Below the pieces are notes generated by a model that saw only the letters and a program-made list of their open reading frames with translations, was not told where the DNA came from and did not search any database. DNA of 64,000 nt from Planctomycetia bacterium. GTDB taxonomy: Bacteria; Planctomycetota; Planctomycetia; Pirellulales; UBA1268. This document shows, piece after piece, positions 25,583 through 34,686 of this stretch (position 1 is the stretch's first letter; each line of letters starts with the position of its first letter). Position numbers and translations under genes: made by a program. The stretch is taken from assembly GCA_026401035.1 (NCBI GenBank), contig JAPLNR010000062.1:1-64000 (forward strand), written 5' to 3'.

Positions 25583-26289
25583 GTGGCGGCTGGCAACGCG
25601 GCGTCGTGCGCTCCTGTCGCAATGGCGGCGATTCCGCGCCTGCCCGGGTGATCACAACCCGCGCGATCACAACCTGCGTGATCAAGGTCGGCGGGAGCCT
25701 GCTCGGCAGGGCCGACTGGCCGCGGCTGCTCACGGAACTGGTACAGCAGAAGTCGGTCGACAGCCACTGCCTGCTCGTCGTGGGGGGCGGCCCGCTCGTC
25801 GACGGTCTGCGCACGATCGACGCTGCAGCCCCGCAGCCGCCAGACATCGTGCACCGGCTCGCGATCGACCTGATGGGAGTGACCGCCCGGCTGGTCGCAG
25901 CGACCCTTGCGCTGCCGCTCGTCGCCGGTCCCACGAGCCAGGCCTGCGGCGTGCTCGACGTACCCGAGTGGCTCGGCCGCGCTGGCCGCTACGATCAACT
26001 GCCGGTCGGCTGGCATGTGACGAGCGATTCGATCGCGGCCTTTGTCGCCGCCCGTTCGGCGGAGACAAGCGGGTGCGAACTGCTGCTCGCCAAGAGCGTG
26101 CCGCCGCCCGTCTGCACGGCCGAACAGGCGCTGCTAGAGTCCCTCGCCCAATCAGGCTGGGTCGACGCGTACTTCCCTGAAGCAGCAGCGACGCTCACGG
26201 AGATCTCGTGGGCCTGTCCCAACTTTTCAGCACCTGCGACTCCCGATGCTGAGGAGGCGGTCGGGGGCACGCGCAGGAGACGCAGATAA
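25579..26289 (+). CDS. MfnE-like amino acid kinase family protein
   Basis: A 236-residue amino acid kinase fold protein: TCVIKVGGSLLGR at the phosphate-binding start, VVGGGPLVDGLR, and WHVTSDSIAAFVAA near the nucleotide site. MfnE phosphorylates (aminomethyl)furanylmethyl phosphate in methanofuran synthesis. The first 30 residues before the kinase core are atypical, so a later start is possible. The last residues (ATPDAEEAVGGTRRRRR) are encoded by a fragment of the composite repeat seen at 30105-30133, so the native C-terminus appears to have been replaced by repeat DNA. Confidence 0.72.
   Translation: MSGGWQRGVVRSCRNGGDSAPARVITTRAITTCVIKVGGSLLGRADWPRLLTELVQQKSVDSHCLLVVGGGPLVDGLRTIDAAAPQPPDIVHRLAIDLMGVTARLVAATLALPLVAGPTSQACGVLDVPEWLGRAGRYDQLPVGWHVTSDSIAAFVAARSAETSGCELLLAKSVPPPVCTAEQALLESLAQSGWVDAYFPEAAATLTEISWACPNFSAPATPDAEEAVGGTRRRRR
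26236..26264 (+). repeat. fragment of the composite repeat inside the 3' end of the MfnE-like gene
   Basis: GCGACTCCCGATGCTGAGG and the following GGCGGTCGG match the stretch leading into the composite element at 30106-30133 with few differences. It is in frame and codes for the last residues of the kinase. Confidence 0.6.
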
Positions 26290-26392
26290 TTGCGCCTCAC
26301 GGACGATTGGCAATCGCCCACGAGCTTCCTGTAGCAATTTCCGCGGCTCCGAGCATGTCACCGCCGGCGAACAATACGGCCAGCCGGCTCAT

Positions 26393-26414
26393 GACAGGCT
26401 GAAGCCTGTCCTAC
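26393..26414 (+). repeat. REP hairpin copy 6
   Basis: GACAGGCTGAAGCCTGTC followed by CTACTTTCGGC, then GTGCCGAACAGGATTG about 20 bases on. It lies between the convergent MfnE-like gene and the DUF1598 gene. Confidence 0.9.
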
Positions 26415-26461
26415 TTTCGGCATACAGGGGGCGTGCCGAACAGGATTGGGACTGCCCGCAG

Positions 26462-27865
26462 TCAGTCCCACCACCAGCCGTCGGCCGGACACGCGGCAAG
26501 GGTTTCTTTACGGATGGCGGCATCGTCGGCTGACTCGGTCGTGTTGGCGGCGAATCCCCACGGCTGAAACTGCACGCCGCCGGAGGCGCTCACCACCCAG
26601 CGCGTGCCCTTCTTGACGCCGCTGGCCACGGTGGGCGTGGTCGCGGCTGCCTCGTAGGCTGGCAATGGGAGTTTCGTCTCGTCGAACAGCACGCCGAGGT
26701 CGAGGCCGGCCCGCTTGTCGAGCTGGCGGCCGTGGATCAGCGCAGCCACCACCGCCAGATCGACGCAACTGAGCAGTTCGGCGAACACGGGCTGCTTGAC
26801 GGCCAACTGTGCGTAGTTGTCGGTCATCGCCGCACACCATTTCTCGGCAATCTTGTCGGCGGGCGCCTTGCCGCGATCCATCACCTGCCTGTCGCCATCC
26901 TTGGCGAGGAGATCGCTCTCGGTGAGACAGGTCATCCGGCGGCCGGTGATCCGCCAGGCGAGTTCATCGGGATCGCGGACGATCGGGTCATACTCCGCCT
27001 CGAGCCAGAACCGCGGCAGTGTCGCGCCCGACGTCGCGCCCGAGGGCAGCATCGACAGGTAACTGGGCAGGGCTGCCACCCCGGAAGGCTCGAGCCCCAT
27101 GCCGATCCGTTTCATACGGTAGTCGGCCGCGACGAGGACGCGGGCAAAGCGGCTTTCGGCCGGCACGCCGCCGACCGTGACCCGCTGCGGACCCAACGCG
27201 TTTTCCATCGAACGCAGCGTGACTTCGGGATTACCGATCGTCTTCAGGCTGCGGAGATACTGCTGCAGTTTGGCGACGCCTTCGGGCGTGGGATCGATCG
27301 AGCAGCGGATACCCCCGTCCCGGGCGCCGTCGATGGCTCGCAGGGCGACGACAAAATCCTCGAGTTGCAGGAGCGGCCGTCCGCTGGTGACGCCGACGAC
27401 GTTGCCGGCCGCGTCCACCATGGCGGTGTCGGCCGGTCCGGCCAGGATGATGTCGTGTCCGTCCGGATCGACGAACACATGCGTGATGCGTTCGAGGCCG
27501 CCGAGAAAAAGCACCTCCGGGGGCAGGGCCTTCCCCGTGGCCGCGAACTCATCGACCCTGGCGATCAGACGCTTGAGCGACACCTTCCGCAGGGCCGCCC
27601 GCTTGCCGGCCACCGCTGTCTTGCCAAACGCCGCCCGCCGCTGGGCGGCCAGTTCCTCCGACGCCTGCGGATCGAGATTTTGAATGATGCCCTTGGCATC
27701 GACCTCGATGCCGCCCACGGCGCTTCCGATTCTGCCGGCCTGGCCCCAGGCCACTCCAGTGGCGGATAAGCAGACCGTAACGGACACGAAGAGAAAGAGA
27801 ACGATCGCTCGCAGTGCCGGTGAAAGGCTGGCAACCGGATGTTTGCTGAGACGCAGGCAGTTCAT
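26462..27865 (-). CDS. DUF1598-type exported planctomycete protein
   Basis: A 467-residue protein with an N-terminal signal peptide ([29 protein letters not shown]). The body has [13 protein letters not shown], the repeated alternating pattern around [49 protein letters not shown] and [21 protein letters not shown]. These match, from memory, a DUF1598 family that is nearly confined to planctomycetes. No catalytic residues are known for the family. The start at 27865 gives the leader; a longer form is possible. It is divergent from the sigma-54 activator. Confidence 0.72.
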   Translation of the reverse strand: MNCLRLSKHPVASLSPALRAIVLFLFVSVTVCLSATGVAWGQAGRIGSAVGGIEVDAKGIIQNLDPQASEELAAQRRAAFGKTAVAGKRAALRKVSLKRLIARVDEFAATGKALPPEVLFLGGLERITHVFVDPDGHDIILAGPADTAMVDAAGNVVGVTSGRPLLQLEDFVVALRAIDGARDGGIRCSIDPTPEGVAKLQQYLRSLKTIGNPEVTLRSMENALGPQRVTVGGVPAESRFARVLVAADYRMKRIGMGLEPSGVAALPSYLSMLPSGATSGATLPRFWLEAEYDPIVRDPDELAWRITGRRMTCLTESDLLAKDGDRQVMDRGKAPADKIAEKWCAAMTDNYAQLAVKQPVFAELLSCVDLAVVAALIHGRQLDKRAGLDLGVLFDETKLPLPAYEAAATTPTVASGVKKGTRWVVSASGGVQFQPWGFAANTTESADDAAIRKETLAACPADGWWWD

Positions 27866-28072
27866 GGACACCCTCAGAGATGGGCGGTGCTGGACCGGGA
27901 CTCGTCGGTCATGGTAGTGGGATCGGCCTTTTCGCGGCAAACCCGATTGGTGGCTGCAAAACCCTGTTTTTCAAGCAAAGAACCTCCGCGGAGGCCCATT
28001 CTGATCGCCGTTCGGCTCCCGGCCCTCCCCAAGTCACCATGGGTAATGCATGATGCAGCAAAGGGTTTTTTC

Positions 28073-30049
28073 ATGGTGATTGCCGCCTATCTCCTCGTCC
28101 ACGATCCCGTCATCGGGCGGAGCGTCGTCCGGTTGGCCGACGAGGAGCGACTCACGCTGGGGCGGGCACCGACCAACGGCATCGTGATCCACGACGAACG
28201 CGCCAGCCGTTTTCACGCCGAAATATTCCCGACGCCGTCCGGCTGGTCGATCCGCGATCTGTCGAGTCGCAACGGGACGCTGCTTGGCCGGACGGCGCTG
28301 GTCGACGATCGGCTGCTCGTCCCGGGTGACACCGTCTGCATCGGTTGCACGGAGATCGTGTTTTACGAGGGCGATCCGCCCAGTGAACCGGGCACCGGCA
28401 CCGGCAGCGAGATCGACGGCACGTCGACAAGCGAACTACCCGCCGATCTCGTGCAATGGCAGGCCTCGATCACGCATCGCCGCGCGACGAGCCGGCTGCT
28501 CGATGACATCAAGGACACCACGCAGGGCACCGGCGAGATCGTGCCCCGCGTCGGGCGGGCAGCCGCCGAACTCTGCCGGCTGGCATTCGCACTCGGCCGT
28601 GCCGCCGACGGACGGACGATCTCCCTGCTGGCACTCGAATCGGCCGCACAGGGCGCGGGCGCCGGGCGGGGAATCGTGTTTCTGCCGAAAGTCGCCACCG
28701 GACGATCCACGGCGGGCAATGCCGGAATCTCTCCCGAATTGCTCGAGCCCGTCGCCGTGCTCGCCGGACCATCGCCGCTGGACAGGATTCCACGGGGCAT
28801 GATCACCACCGTGCTCGGCACGAACGAGGCGTTGCTCTCCTGCGCGGTGCTGGCCGTTGGCGAGCCGAAGGCGGCCTGCATCTCGACACCGATCAGGGCG
28901 GCGGGACAGCCCGTCGGCGTCATGCATCTGGAGATGCCGGCGGGCGGTCGCGAGGCCACGCCGGACGATCTGGAATTCGTCATGGCCGTCTGCGATGCGC
29001 TGGGAGTCGCGGTCGAAAACCTCTCGGCCCGCGAGGTGCTCTCCACGATGCTCGCCACCACAGCCGACGAAAACGAACGGCTGAAGCGGCGGCTCGGCGA
29101 AGAATCGCGGATGGTCGGGTCGAGTCCGGCCCTCGAGGCGATCAAGGAACAGATTGGCCGTGTCGCCACCACCAAGGCGACGGTGCTCATCCGGGGCGAA
29201 AGCGGTTCCGGCAAGGAACTCGTCGCCCGGGCGATCCACGACAACAGCGATCGGAAGACCGGCCCCTTCGTCTGCCTGAACTGTGCCGCGCTCTCCGAAA
29301 CCCTGCTGGAAAGCGAGCTCTTCGGTCATGAACGGGGCGCCTTCACCGGCGCGACGGAGCGGAAGGCCGGAAAGTTCGAGGCGGCCCACAAGGGCACGCT
29401 CATGCTCGACGAAATCGGCGAGATGAGCCCGGCGATCCAGGCGAAGTTTCTGCGGGTGCTCGAAGGGCATCCGTTCGAGCGGGTGGGGGGCAGCAACCGC
29501 GTGCAGGTCGATGTGCGGGTCGTCGCGGCCACCAACCGCAATCTCGAAGAGGCTGTTTCCGCCGGCGAGTTCCGCCGCGACCTCTATTTCCGGCTGAAGG
29601 TCGTCGAGATCCTGGTGCCGTCGCTGCGGAAGCGGCCGGAAGACATCGAGTCGCTTGCCCATCACTACCTGGCGCGGTTTGCCGCCGAAACGGGCCGCAG
29701 AGTGCGTGGGTTCACTCCCGCCGCGCTCGAGGCCCTGCAGAACTACCACTGGCCGGGCAACATTCGCGAACTCCGAAACTGCATCGAGCGGGCGGTCGTG
29801 CTCTCGCTCGACGATACGGTGGATGTGCACGAACTCGCGCTCAGCCACCTCTCGTCGCCGGGCGACACCGGCCGCAGAGCCGGTGACAAGTTGGCGCCAT
29901 TCGTTCCCGAGACCCTCGATGAAATGGAGCATCGCCACGTCATGGCGACCCTCGAGGCGGTCGGCGGCAACAAGACGAAGGCCGCGGCGATCCTCGGCAT
30001 CGAACGGTCGACCCTCGACCGCAAACTCGCCCGCTGGGCGAGCAAGTAG
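28073..30049 (+). CDS. FHA-GAF sigma-54-dependent transcriptional activator
   Basis: A 658-residue regulator. Residues 1-105 form an FHA phosphothreonine-binding domain ([31 protein letters not shown]). Residues about 150-320 are a GAF-like sensor. The AAA+ domain follows with Walker A GESGSGKE, the sigma-54 contact loop GAFTGA and Walker [10 protein letters not shown]. It ends in a Fis-type helix-turn-helix ([21 protein letters not shown]). No response-regulator receiver is present, so input probably comes from a Ser/Thr kinase acting through the FHA domain. Start chosen at 28073; ATG 28046 is an alternative. Confidence 0.92.
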   Translation: MVIAAYLLVHDPVIGRSVVRLADEERLTLGRAPTNGIVIHDERASRFHAEIFPTPSGWSIRDLSSRNGTLLGRTALVDDRLLVPGDTVCIGCTEIVFYEGDPPSEPGTGTGSEIDGTSTSELPADLVQWQASITHRRATSRLLDDIKDTTQGTGEIVPRVGRAAAELCRLAFALGRAADGRTISLLALESAAQGAGAGRGIVFLPKVATGRSTAGNAGISPELLEPVAVLAGPSPLDRIPRGMITTVLGTNEALLSCAVLAVGEPKAACISTPIRAAGQPVGVMHLEMPAGGREATPDDLEFVMAVCDALGVAVENLSAREVLSTMLATTADENERLKRRLGEESRMVGSSPALEAIKEQIGRVATTKATVLIRGESGSGKELVARAIHDNSDRKTGPFVCLNCAALSETLLESELFGHERGAFTGATERKAGKFEAAHKGTLMLDEIGEMSPAIQAKFLRVLEGHPFERVGGSNRVQVDVRVVAATNRNLEEAVSAGEFRRDLYFRLKVVEILVPSLRKRPEDIESLAHHYLARFAAETGRRVRGFTPAALEALQNYHWPGNIRELRNCIERAVVLSLDDTVDVHELALSHLSSPGDTGRRAGDKLAPFVPETLDEMEHRHVMATLEAVGGNKTKAAAILGIERSTLDRKLARWASK

Positions 30050-30117
30050 ACCGCTCTCTCCGCCAGCGGCTGGTACTGAGAACAGGGCCAATCCTGTTCG
30101 GCACGGCGACTCCCGAT

Positions 30118-30243
30118 GCTGGGGAGGCGGTCGGCTGAAGCTCGACGAGCGTCTGCATTTTCGACCTTCTGGGGTCGGTGGCTCCGTAGGTCGTCAGCGG
30201 AGAAAATGCAGCGCGAAGGAGACTTCTGCCGCCGGCGACCAAT
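30118..30243 (+). repeat. composite palindromic element copy B
   Basis: A 126-base element. Nested inverted repeats are visible: CTGCATTTTC with GAAAATGCAG, and the inner GACCTTCTGGGGTC. The stretch 30050-30544 has no gene and consists of copies B and C of this element, two REP hairpins, and GTGCCGAACAGGATTG in inverse orientation at about 30090-30105. Confidence 0.85.
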
Positions 30244-30280
30244 GCGGGTGAGCGGCAGATGCGGCGGGATGACAGGGCAT

Positions 30281-30302
30281 GACAGGCTGAAGCCTGTCCT
30301 AC
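30281..30302 (+). repeat. REP hairpin copy 7
   Basis: GACAGGCTGAAGCCTGTC followed by CTAC, between composite elements B and C. Confidence 0.9.
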
Positions 30303-30315
30303 TTTCCGGCAGCCT

Positions 30316-30441
30316 GCTGGGGAGGCGGTCGGCTGAAGCTCGACGAGCGTATGCAATTTCGACCTTCTGAGGTCAGCAGCTCCGTAGGTCGTCAGCGGAG
30401 AAAATGCAGCGCGAAGGAGACTTCTGCCGCCGGCGACCAAT
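30316..30441 (+). repeat. composite palindromic element copy C
   Basis: A 126-base copy nearly identical to copy B (a few base changes, including ATGCAATTTC for CTGCATTTTC). It follows REP copy 7 after 13 bases, the same order (REP then composite) as at 12567-12750. Confidence 0.85.
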
Positions 30442-30468
30442 GCGGCATGTCAGCACAGGCGAGGGCAT

Positions 30469-30490
30469 GACAGGCTGAAGCCTGTCCTAC
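30469..30490 (+). repeat. REP hairpin copy 8
   Basis: GACAGGCTGAAGCCTGTC followed by CTACTTTCGC, just beyond the 3' end of the NYN gene. Confidence 0.9.
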
Positions 30491-30544
30491 TTTCGCAGGA
30501 TGCCTTGGATTTGCGTGAAGCAGCCGGCCGGGTTTGAACGCGGC

Positions 30545-31024
30545 CTACAAGCCGAAGTACCGCTTCCATGCCTCGACGTCGTGGGGCCCGGGTTCAGCGG
30601 GCTTGGTGTCGTGATCCGCCCGCGCTCGATTTTTCGCCCGCAGCGCGCTGAGCCATTCCTCGCAGCCGATGGCCTCGGCCCGGCGTCGACGGGCGGCCAC
30701 CTGCAGCCGCCGGTCGCTCGAGACGACGACGAGGCTCGACGGTGCATGGTCGTCGTCGACGAGTTCCTCGATCAGCGAATCAGCGTCGGGATATTCCCGC
30801 GCAAACCAGACGCGGATCCCCCTGTGGGTGAGCCTGCCGGGCAGGCCGTCCGGTGCCCGGGCGGCGTCGAACACCACGAGCGTTTTGCCGGCGTCCGTGC
30901 CCAGCAGGTCGGCGAGCATGTCGAGCAGCGCCAGTCGTGATTGCTCAAAGCCCCGCGGGCCGCGCTCCTTGCCAAAGACGCCCGATGCATGCAGCAGGTT
31001 GTAGCCGTCGATGATGACAGTCAT
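30545..31024 (-). CDS. NYN domain ribonuclease-like protein (YacP-like)
   Basis: A 159-residue protein with the YacP-type NYN fold: TVIIDGYNLLHA at the N-terminus with its catalytic Asp, TLVVFDAARAPDG, DADSLIEELV and VVVSSDRRLQVAARRR. Such proteins are metal-dependent endoribonucleases, some involved in tRNA or mRNA turnover. It ends with a hydrophilic tail (EAWKRYFGL). It lies just downstream of pyrC in the same direction, with a 23-base gap, and is probably transcribed with it. Confidence 0.85.
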   Translation of the reverse strand: MTVIIDGYNLLHASGVFGKERGPRGFEQSRLALLDMLADLLGTDAGKTLVVFDAARAPDGLPGRLTHRGIRVWFAREYPDADSLIEELVDDDHAPSSLVVVSSDRRLQVAARRRRAEAIGCEEWLSALRAKNRARADHDTKPAEPGPHDVEAWKRYFGL

Positions 31025-31047
31025 CGCCAGTCACCCTGTGGGAACGG

Positions 31048-32340
31048 TCACGAATCGAGCCGGTACTTCACCCGCCCGCCCACGATCGTGGCCACCGCCC
31101 TGCCCTTCAACGTCCAGCGGTCGAAGGGCGAATTGACGCTCTTCGAGAGGAAGCTCTTCACGTCGACCTGCCAGGAGAGATTCGGGTCGATGAGCGTGAT
31201 GTCGGCCACGGCACCGGGCCGCAACGTGCCGCGGTTCACGCCGAGGATCCGGGCCGGCAGGGTGCTCATCGCCTCCACCAGCCGCGGCCAGCCGATGCGG
31301 CCGGTGGCCACCAGCCGCGTCACCGCGAGCCCCACGGCCGTCTCGAGCCCCAGGATGCCGAAGGGCGCCCGGTCGAGCTCGAGCATCTTCTTTTCCCGCG
31401 AGTGCGGCGCGTGATCGGTGGCGATGCAGTCGAGCGTGCCGTCGACGATGCCGGCGATGATCCCCTCCACGTCGGCCGCCGTGCGCAGTGGCGGGCTCAT
31501 CTTGTAGTTTGAGTCGAAGCCCCGCAGGCTCTCGTCGGTGAGCGTGAAGTGGTGCGGGCAGGCCTCGGCCGTGACATGCGCCCCGCGGGCCTTGGCCGCC
31601 CGGATCAGAGCGACGCCGCCGGCGGTCGAGACGTGCATCACGTGCAGCCTGCCGCCCGTGACCTCGGCCAGCGCCACATCCCGGCCGATCATCACCTCTT
31701 CGGCCGCCGCCGGCATGCCCGTGAGCCCCATCACCAGCGATACCAGCCCCTCGTGCATCACGCCGCCCCGCGAGAGCTCCAGCACCTCCTCGTGGGCGAG
31801 AATCGGTTTGTCGAACATGCGGCAGTATTCAAAAGCCCGTCGCATCAACTCGGCGTCGTAGACCGGGGCACCATCGTCGCTGAAGGCCACGGCGCCGGCC
31901 TCGACGAGCTGTCCGATGTCGGCCAGCTCCTTGCCCTCGCGGTTGCGGCTCACGCAGCCCACCACGAAGACGTTGCAGGTGTCGGCCCGGGCGGCCTTCT
32001 GATGGATGAATTCAACGGTCGACTGGGTGTCGATCGGCGGTTCGGTGTTGGGGATGCAGGCCACACTCGTGAAACCGCCGGCGAGCGCCGCCCGCGTGCC
32101 GGTCTCGATCGTCTCGTCTTCCTCGCGGCCGGGTTCGCGGAGGTGCACGTGCATGTCGATCAGGCCGGGGGTCACGATGAGGCCGGTGGCGTCGATCGTT
32201 TCATCGGCCTTGCCGATGGGCTGCGTGTCGGCGTGGCCGATTGCAACGACGAGCCCGTCACGCACGAGCACGTCGTCGACCCGATCGATGCCCTGCGAGG
32301 GATCGACCACCCGTCCGCCGCGGATCAGAAGCGTGCCCAT
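31048..32340 (-). CDS. pyrC: dihydroorotase
   Basis: A 430-residue class I dihydroorotase, third step of pyrimidine synthesis. The metal-binding DMHVHLREPG, the central MHVSTAGG and the C-terminal IATDHAPHS are present. The start of the gene overlaps the stop of pyrB by one base, giving a pyrB-pyrC operon as in many bacteria. Confidence 0.96.
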   Translation of the reverse strand: MGTLLIRGGRVVDPSQGIDRVDDVLVRDGLVVAIGHADTQPIGKADETIDATGLIVTPGLIDMHVHLREPGREEDETIETGTRAALAGGFTSVACIPNTEPPIDTQSTVEFIHQKAARADTCNVFVVGCVSRNREGKELADIGQLVEAGAVAFSDDGAPVYDAELMRRAFEYCRMFDKPILAHEEVLELSRGGVMHEGLVSLVMGLTGMPAAAEEVMIGRDVALAEVTGGRLHVMHVSTAGGVALIRAAKARGAHVTAEACPHHFTLTDESLRGFDSNYKMSPPLRTAADVEGIIAGIVDGTLDCIATDHAPHSREKKMLELDRAPFGILGLETAVGLAVTRLVATGRIGWPRLVEAMSTLPARILGVNRGTLRPGAVADITLIDPNLSWQVDVKSFLSKSVNSPFDRWTLKGRAVATIVGGRVKYRLDS

Positions 32341-33344
32341 CAGACGATCCTCCCAGCCGCCGGTCTGGCGGCTGTTTCACCGGTTGCCACCCGCGGCCCG
32401 CAGGTCAGCCAGAGCACGCCCATCCGCACGGCCAGACCATTGGTGACCTGGTCGAGGATCAGCGACTGCGGGCAGTCGGCCACGTCGGCCGTGACCTCGA
32501 CACCGCGGTTGATCGGTCCCGGGGCGAGGATCAACAGATCCTTCTTGGCCCGCTTGAGGCGGTCCTTCGTCATCGCGTAGAGATGGGCGTATTCGCGGAC
32601 CGATGGAAAGGGCCGGGTGTTCTGCCGCTCAAACTGGATGCGCAGCAGGTTGAGCACGTCGCAGCGGGGCACGATGGCGTCGAGATCGTGCGACACCTCG
32701 ACCCCGAGTTCGCGCCAGCGATGCGATACGAGCGTCGGCGGGCCGCAGAGGATCACCTTGGCCCCGAGCTTCACAAGCCCCCAAAGATTCGACCGGGCCG
32801 TACGGCTATGGGCGATGTCGCCCACCAGTCCGACCGTCGCACCGGCGAGATCCCCCCGCCGCTCACGGATCGAGAAGATGTCGAGCAGTCCCTGCGTGGG
32901 GTGCTCGTGCGGACCGTCTCCGGCATTGATCACGCCGACGTCGAGGTGCTGCGCCAGCAGGTGAGGTGTGCCGGGGGTACTGTGTCGCACCACCACGGCG
33001 TCGATCCCCATTGCCTCGAGATTCTTGGCGGTGTCGATGAACGATTCACCCTTCGAGAGGCTGCTGCCCGAGGCGGTGAAATCGACGACATCGGCACCGA
33101 GGCGGCGGGCGGCCAGGGAAAAACTCGTCCGCGTCCGGGTCGAGTTCTCGAAAAACAGGTTGACGATCGTGCGGCCGGCCAGGACGGAGAGTTTTTTCCG
33201 GCAGCCGTCGGTCGCTTCCTTGAAGCGGGCCGCGGTGTCGAGCAGGAGCCGGATTTCATCGGGGGAGAGCCGCTCGAGGTCGAGCAGATGGCGATGCGAC
33301 CATCCGGCCGGGAATGGCTCGTGCTCTGCGGTTGGGTGCGGCAT
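32340..33344 (-). CDS. pyrB: aspartate carbamoyltransferase catalytic subunit
   Basis: A 334-residue enzyme joining carbamoyl phosphate and aspartate. The carbamoyl phosphate motif [11 protein letters not shown], the HPTQGLLD loop and the aspartate-site segment [10 protein letters not shown] are intact. The protein has about 20 additional residues at each end compared with the standard length. No pyrI regulatory subunit is adjacent. Confidence 0.96.
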   Translation of the reverse strand: MPHPTAEHEPFPAGWSHRHLLDLERLSPDEIRLLLDTAARFKEATDGCRKKLSVLAGRTIVNLFFENSTRTRTSFSLAARRLGADVVDFTASGSSLSKGESFIDTAKNLEAMGIDAVVVRHSTPGTPHLLAQHLDVGVINAGDGPHEHPTQGLLDIFSIRERRGDLAGATVGLVGDIAHSRTARSNLWGLVKLGAKVILCGPPTLVSHRWRELGVEVSHDLDAIVPRCDVLNLLRIQFERQNTRPFPSVREYAHLYAMTKDRLKRAKKDLLILAPGPINRGVEVTADVADCPQSLILDQVTNGLAVRMGVLWLTCGPRVATGETAARPAAGRIV

Positions 33345-33534
33345 GACGGGGGATCTCGGCGGGTGGGGGAGGATTCTAGCCCGCTTTTGCGGCTGGCATC
33401 AAAGAACCCGCGCCATTTACCGGCGGCAGCCCCAAACCCGCCATTTGGCCTTGCCGCGAGACTTCAAGAATTTCTACCCTTCCTGCTCGAACGACATCGG
33501 AAGGTTTGAAGTGTTCTTTGAGAGCAACACCGCG

Positions 33535-34650
33535 ATGAGCATCCAGAAGGGCATGGACAACGCGTTCTGCCGGCTGCGTTGGCTGTTGTGGCTGCCGGTC
33601 GGGCTCGGCTGCCTGACGCAGGCCGGCTGCATGTCGGCCATCACCACGGCAGCCCTTCGCGACGCCCTTCGCGACACGGTGACCGCGGCGAGCGAACCGG
33701 CCGCCGCCGTGGCCGGCGAGCAGGCTGCGATCACGGATGACGACGCTTCCGAAGCCACCCTCGACGACGGCCTCTCCTCGCAGCAAACGGCTCCCACGGA
33801 ACCGACGCTATCGCTGGACGAAGCGGTCGAGCGCGCGGTCGAACGGCTTTCAGGCATTGGCCAACTCGACGCCGCGACGCAGACCACGCTTCTGGCCATG
33901 CTCGAGAGCACGAACCCCGAAGACTGGCCGGCTGCGATCGATGCGTTTGCCGCCGCGCTCGAAGCCAATCGCCCCCGACAGCCTCCCGTGACGCAAACGG
34001 CGGCCGAGTTGCGAGCCGAGCCCGAGCCTGATCCCGTCGAACTGGCGGCGGCGCCCGCTCCGGTTGTGACAGTGGCCGTGGCAGTGACCCCGACTGTGGA
34101 CGTGGTTCCGGCTGTGGCAGTGACCCCGGCTGTGGATGTGACCGCGGCGGTTTTGGACTCGGCAGCTGCGTTTGCGGAAGACGAGCCGGCCGAAACCGAA
34201 ACTCCGGCCCCCGAACGGCTGCAGATCGAACCCCAGCCGGATCCCATTCCCGAACTGACGATCAGGAATCCGTGCTTCGTGACGCGGGTGCGGGCCTGGG
34301 GCGCCGTCGATCGTTTTCCGGAGCAGGTCTTTCGCCCCGGTCAGGACGTGATCGTTTACTTTGAACTCGAAGATCTTTCATCCCGCGCGTCAGCCGCCGG
34401 TCATGCGACGAGCATCGACGCGATGTTCCGACTCGTTGCCACCGATGGCCAGCAGACAGGCCAGTGGAAATTCGAGCCCGTCGAGGAGACCTGCCACGCG
34501 CCGCGAAGCGATTACTTTGCCCGCTACTTCATCCGCATTCCCGAGACGGCTCCCGCGGGGCGGTGCAAGCTCGAGTTCATGGTCACCGACCGGTTCGCCG
34601 GTGTCTCGACCCAGGCCCACCTCGACCTCGAGATCGTCGACGCCAAGTAA
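33535..34650 (+). CDS. putative lipoprotein with low-complexity middle
   Basis: A 371-residue protein starting MSIQKGMDN, with a hydrophobic segment (WLLWLPVGLGCLTQAGC) ending in a Cys that may be lipidated, though the lipobox is imperfect. Residues about 60-130 are helical and acidic, and residues about 150-220 are a Pro/Ala/Val-rich repeat (VTPTVDVVPAVAVTPAVDV). The final 130 residues look like a beta-sandwich of unknown family (RVRAWGAVDRFPEQVFRPGQDVIVYFELED). It reads divergently from pyrB. Function unknown; planctomycete lineage-specific proteins of this sort are common. Confidence 0.65.
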   Translation: MSIQKGMDNAFCRLRWLLWLPVGLGCLTQAGCMSAITTAALRDALRDTVTAASEPAAAVAGEQAAITDDDASEATLDDGLSSQQTAPTEPTLSLDEAVERAVERLSGIGQLDAATQTTLLAMLESTNPEDWPAAIDAFAAALEANRPRQPPVTQTAAELRAEPEPDPVELAAAPAPVVTVAVAVTPTVDVVPAVAVTPAVDVTAAVLDSAAAFAEDEPAETETPAPERLQIEPQPDPIPELTIRNPCFVTRVRAWGAVDRFPEQVFRPGQDVIVYFELEDLSSRASAAGHATSIDAMFRLVATDGQQTGQWKFEPVEETCHAPRSDYFARYFIRIPETAPAGRCKLEFMVTDRFAGVSTQAHLDLEIVDAK

Positions 34651-34686
34651 GGTGCCAGACGGCTGGCCGAAGCCAGTTTTGCGGCA

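Noticed and set aside
30050-30544. CRISPR array at the cluster of repeats
   Set aside because: Repeat units are long, palindromic and of different kinds, not short identical repeats with regular unique spacers; no cas gene is present.
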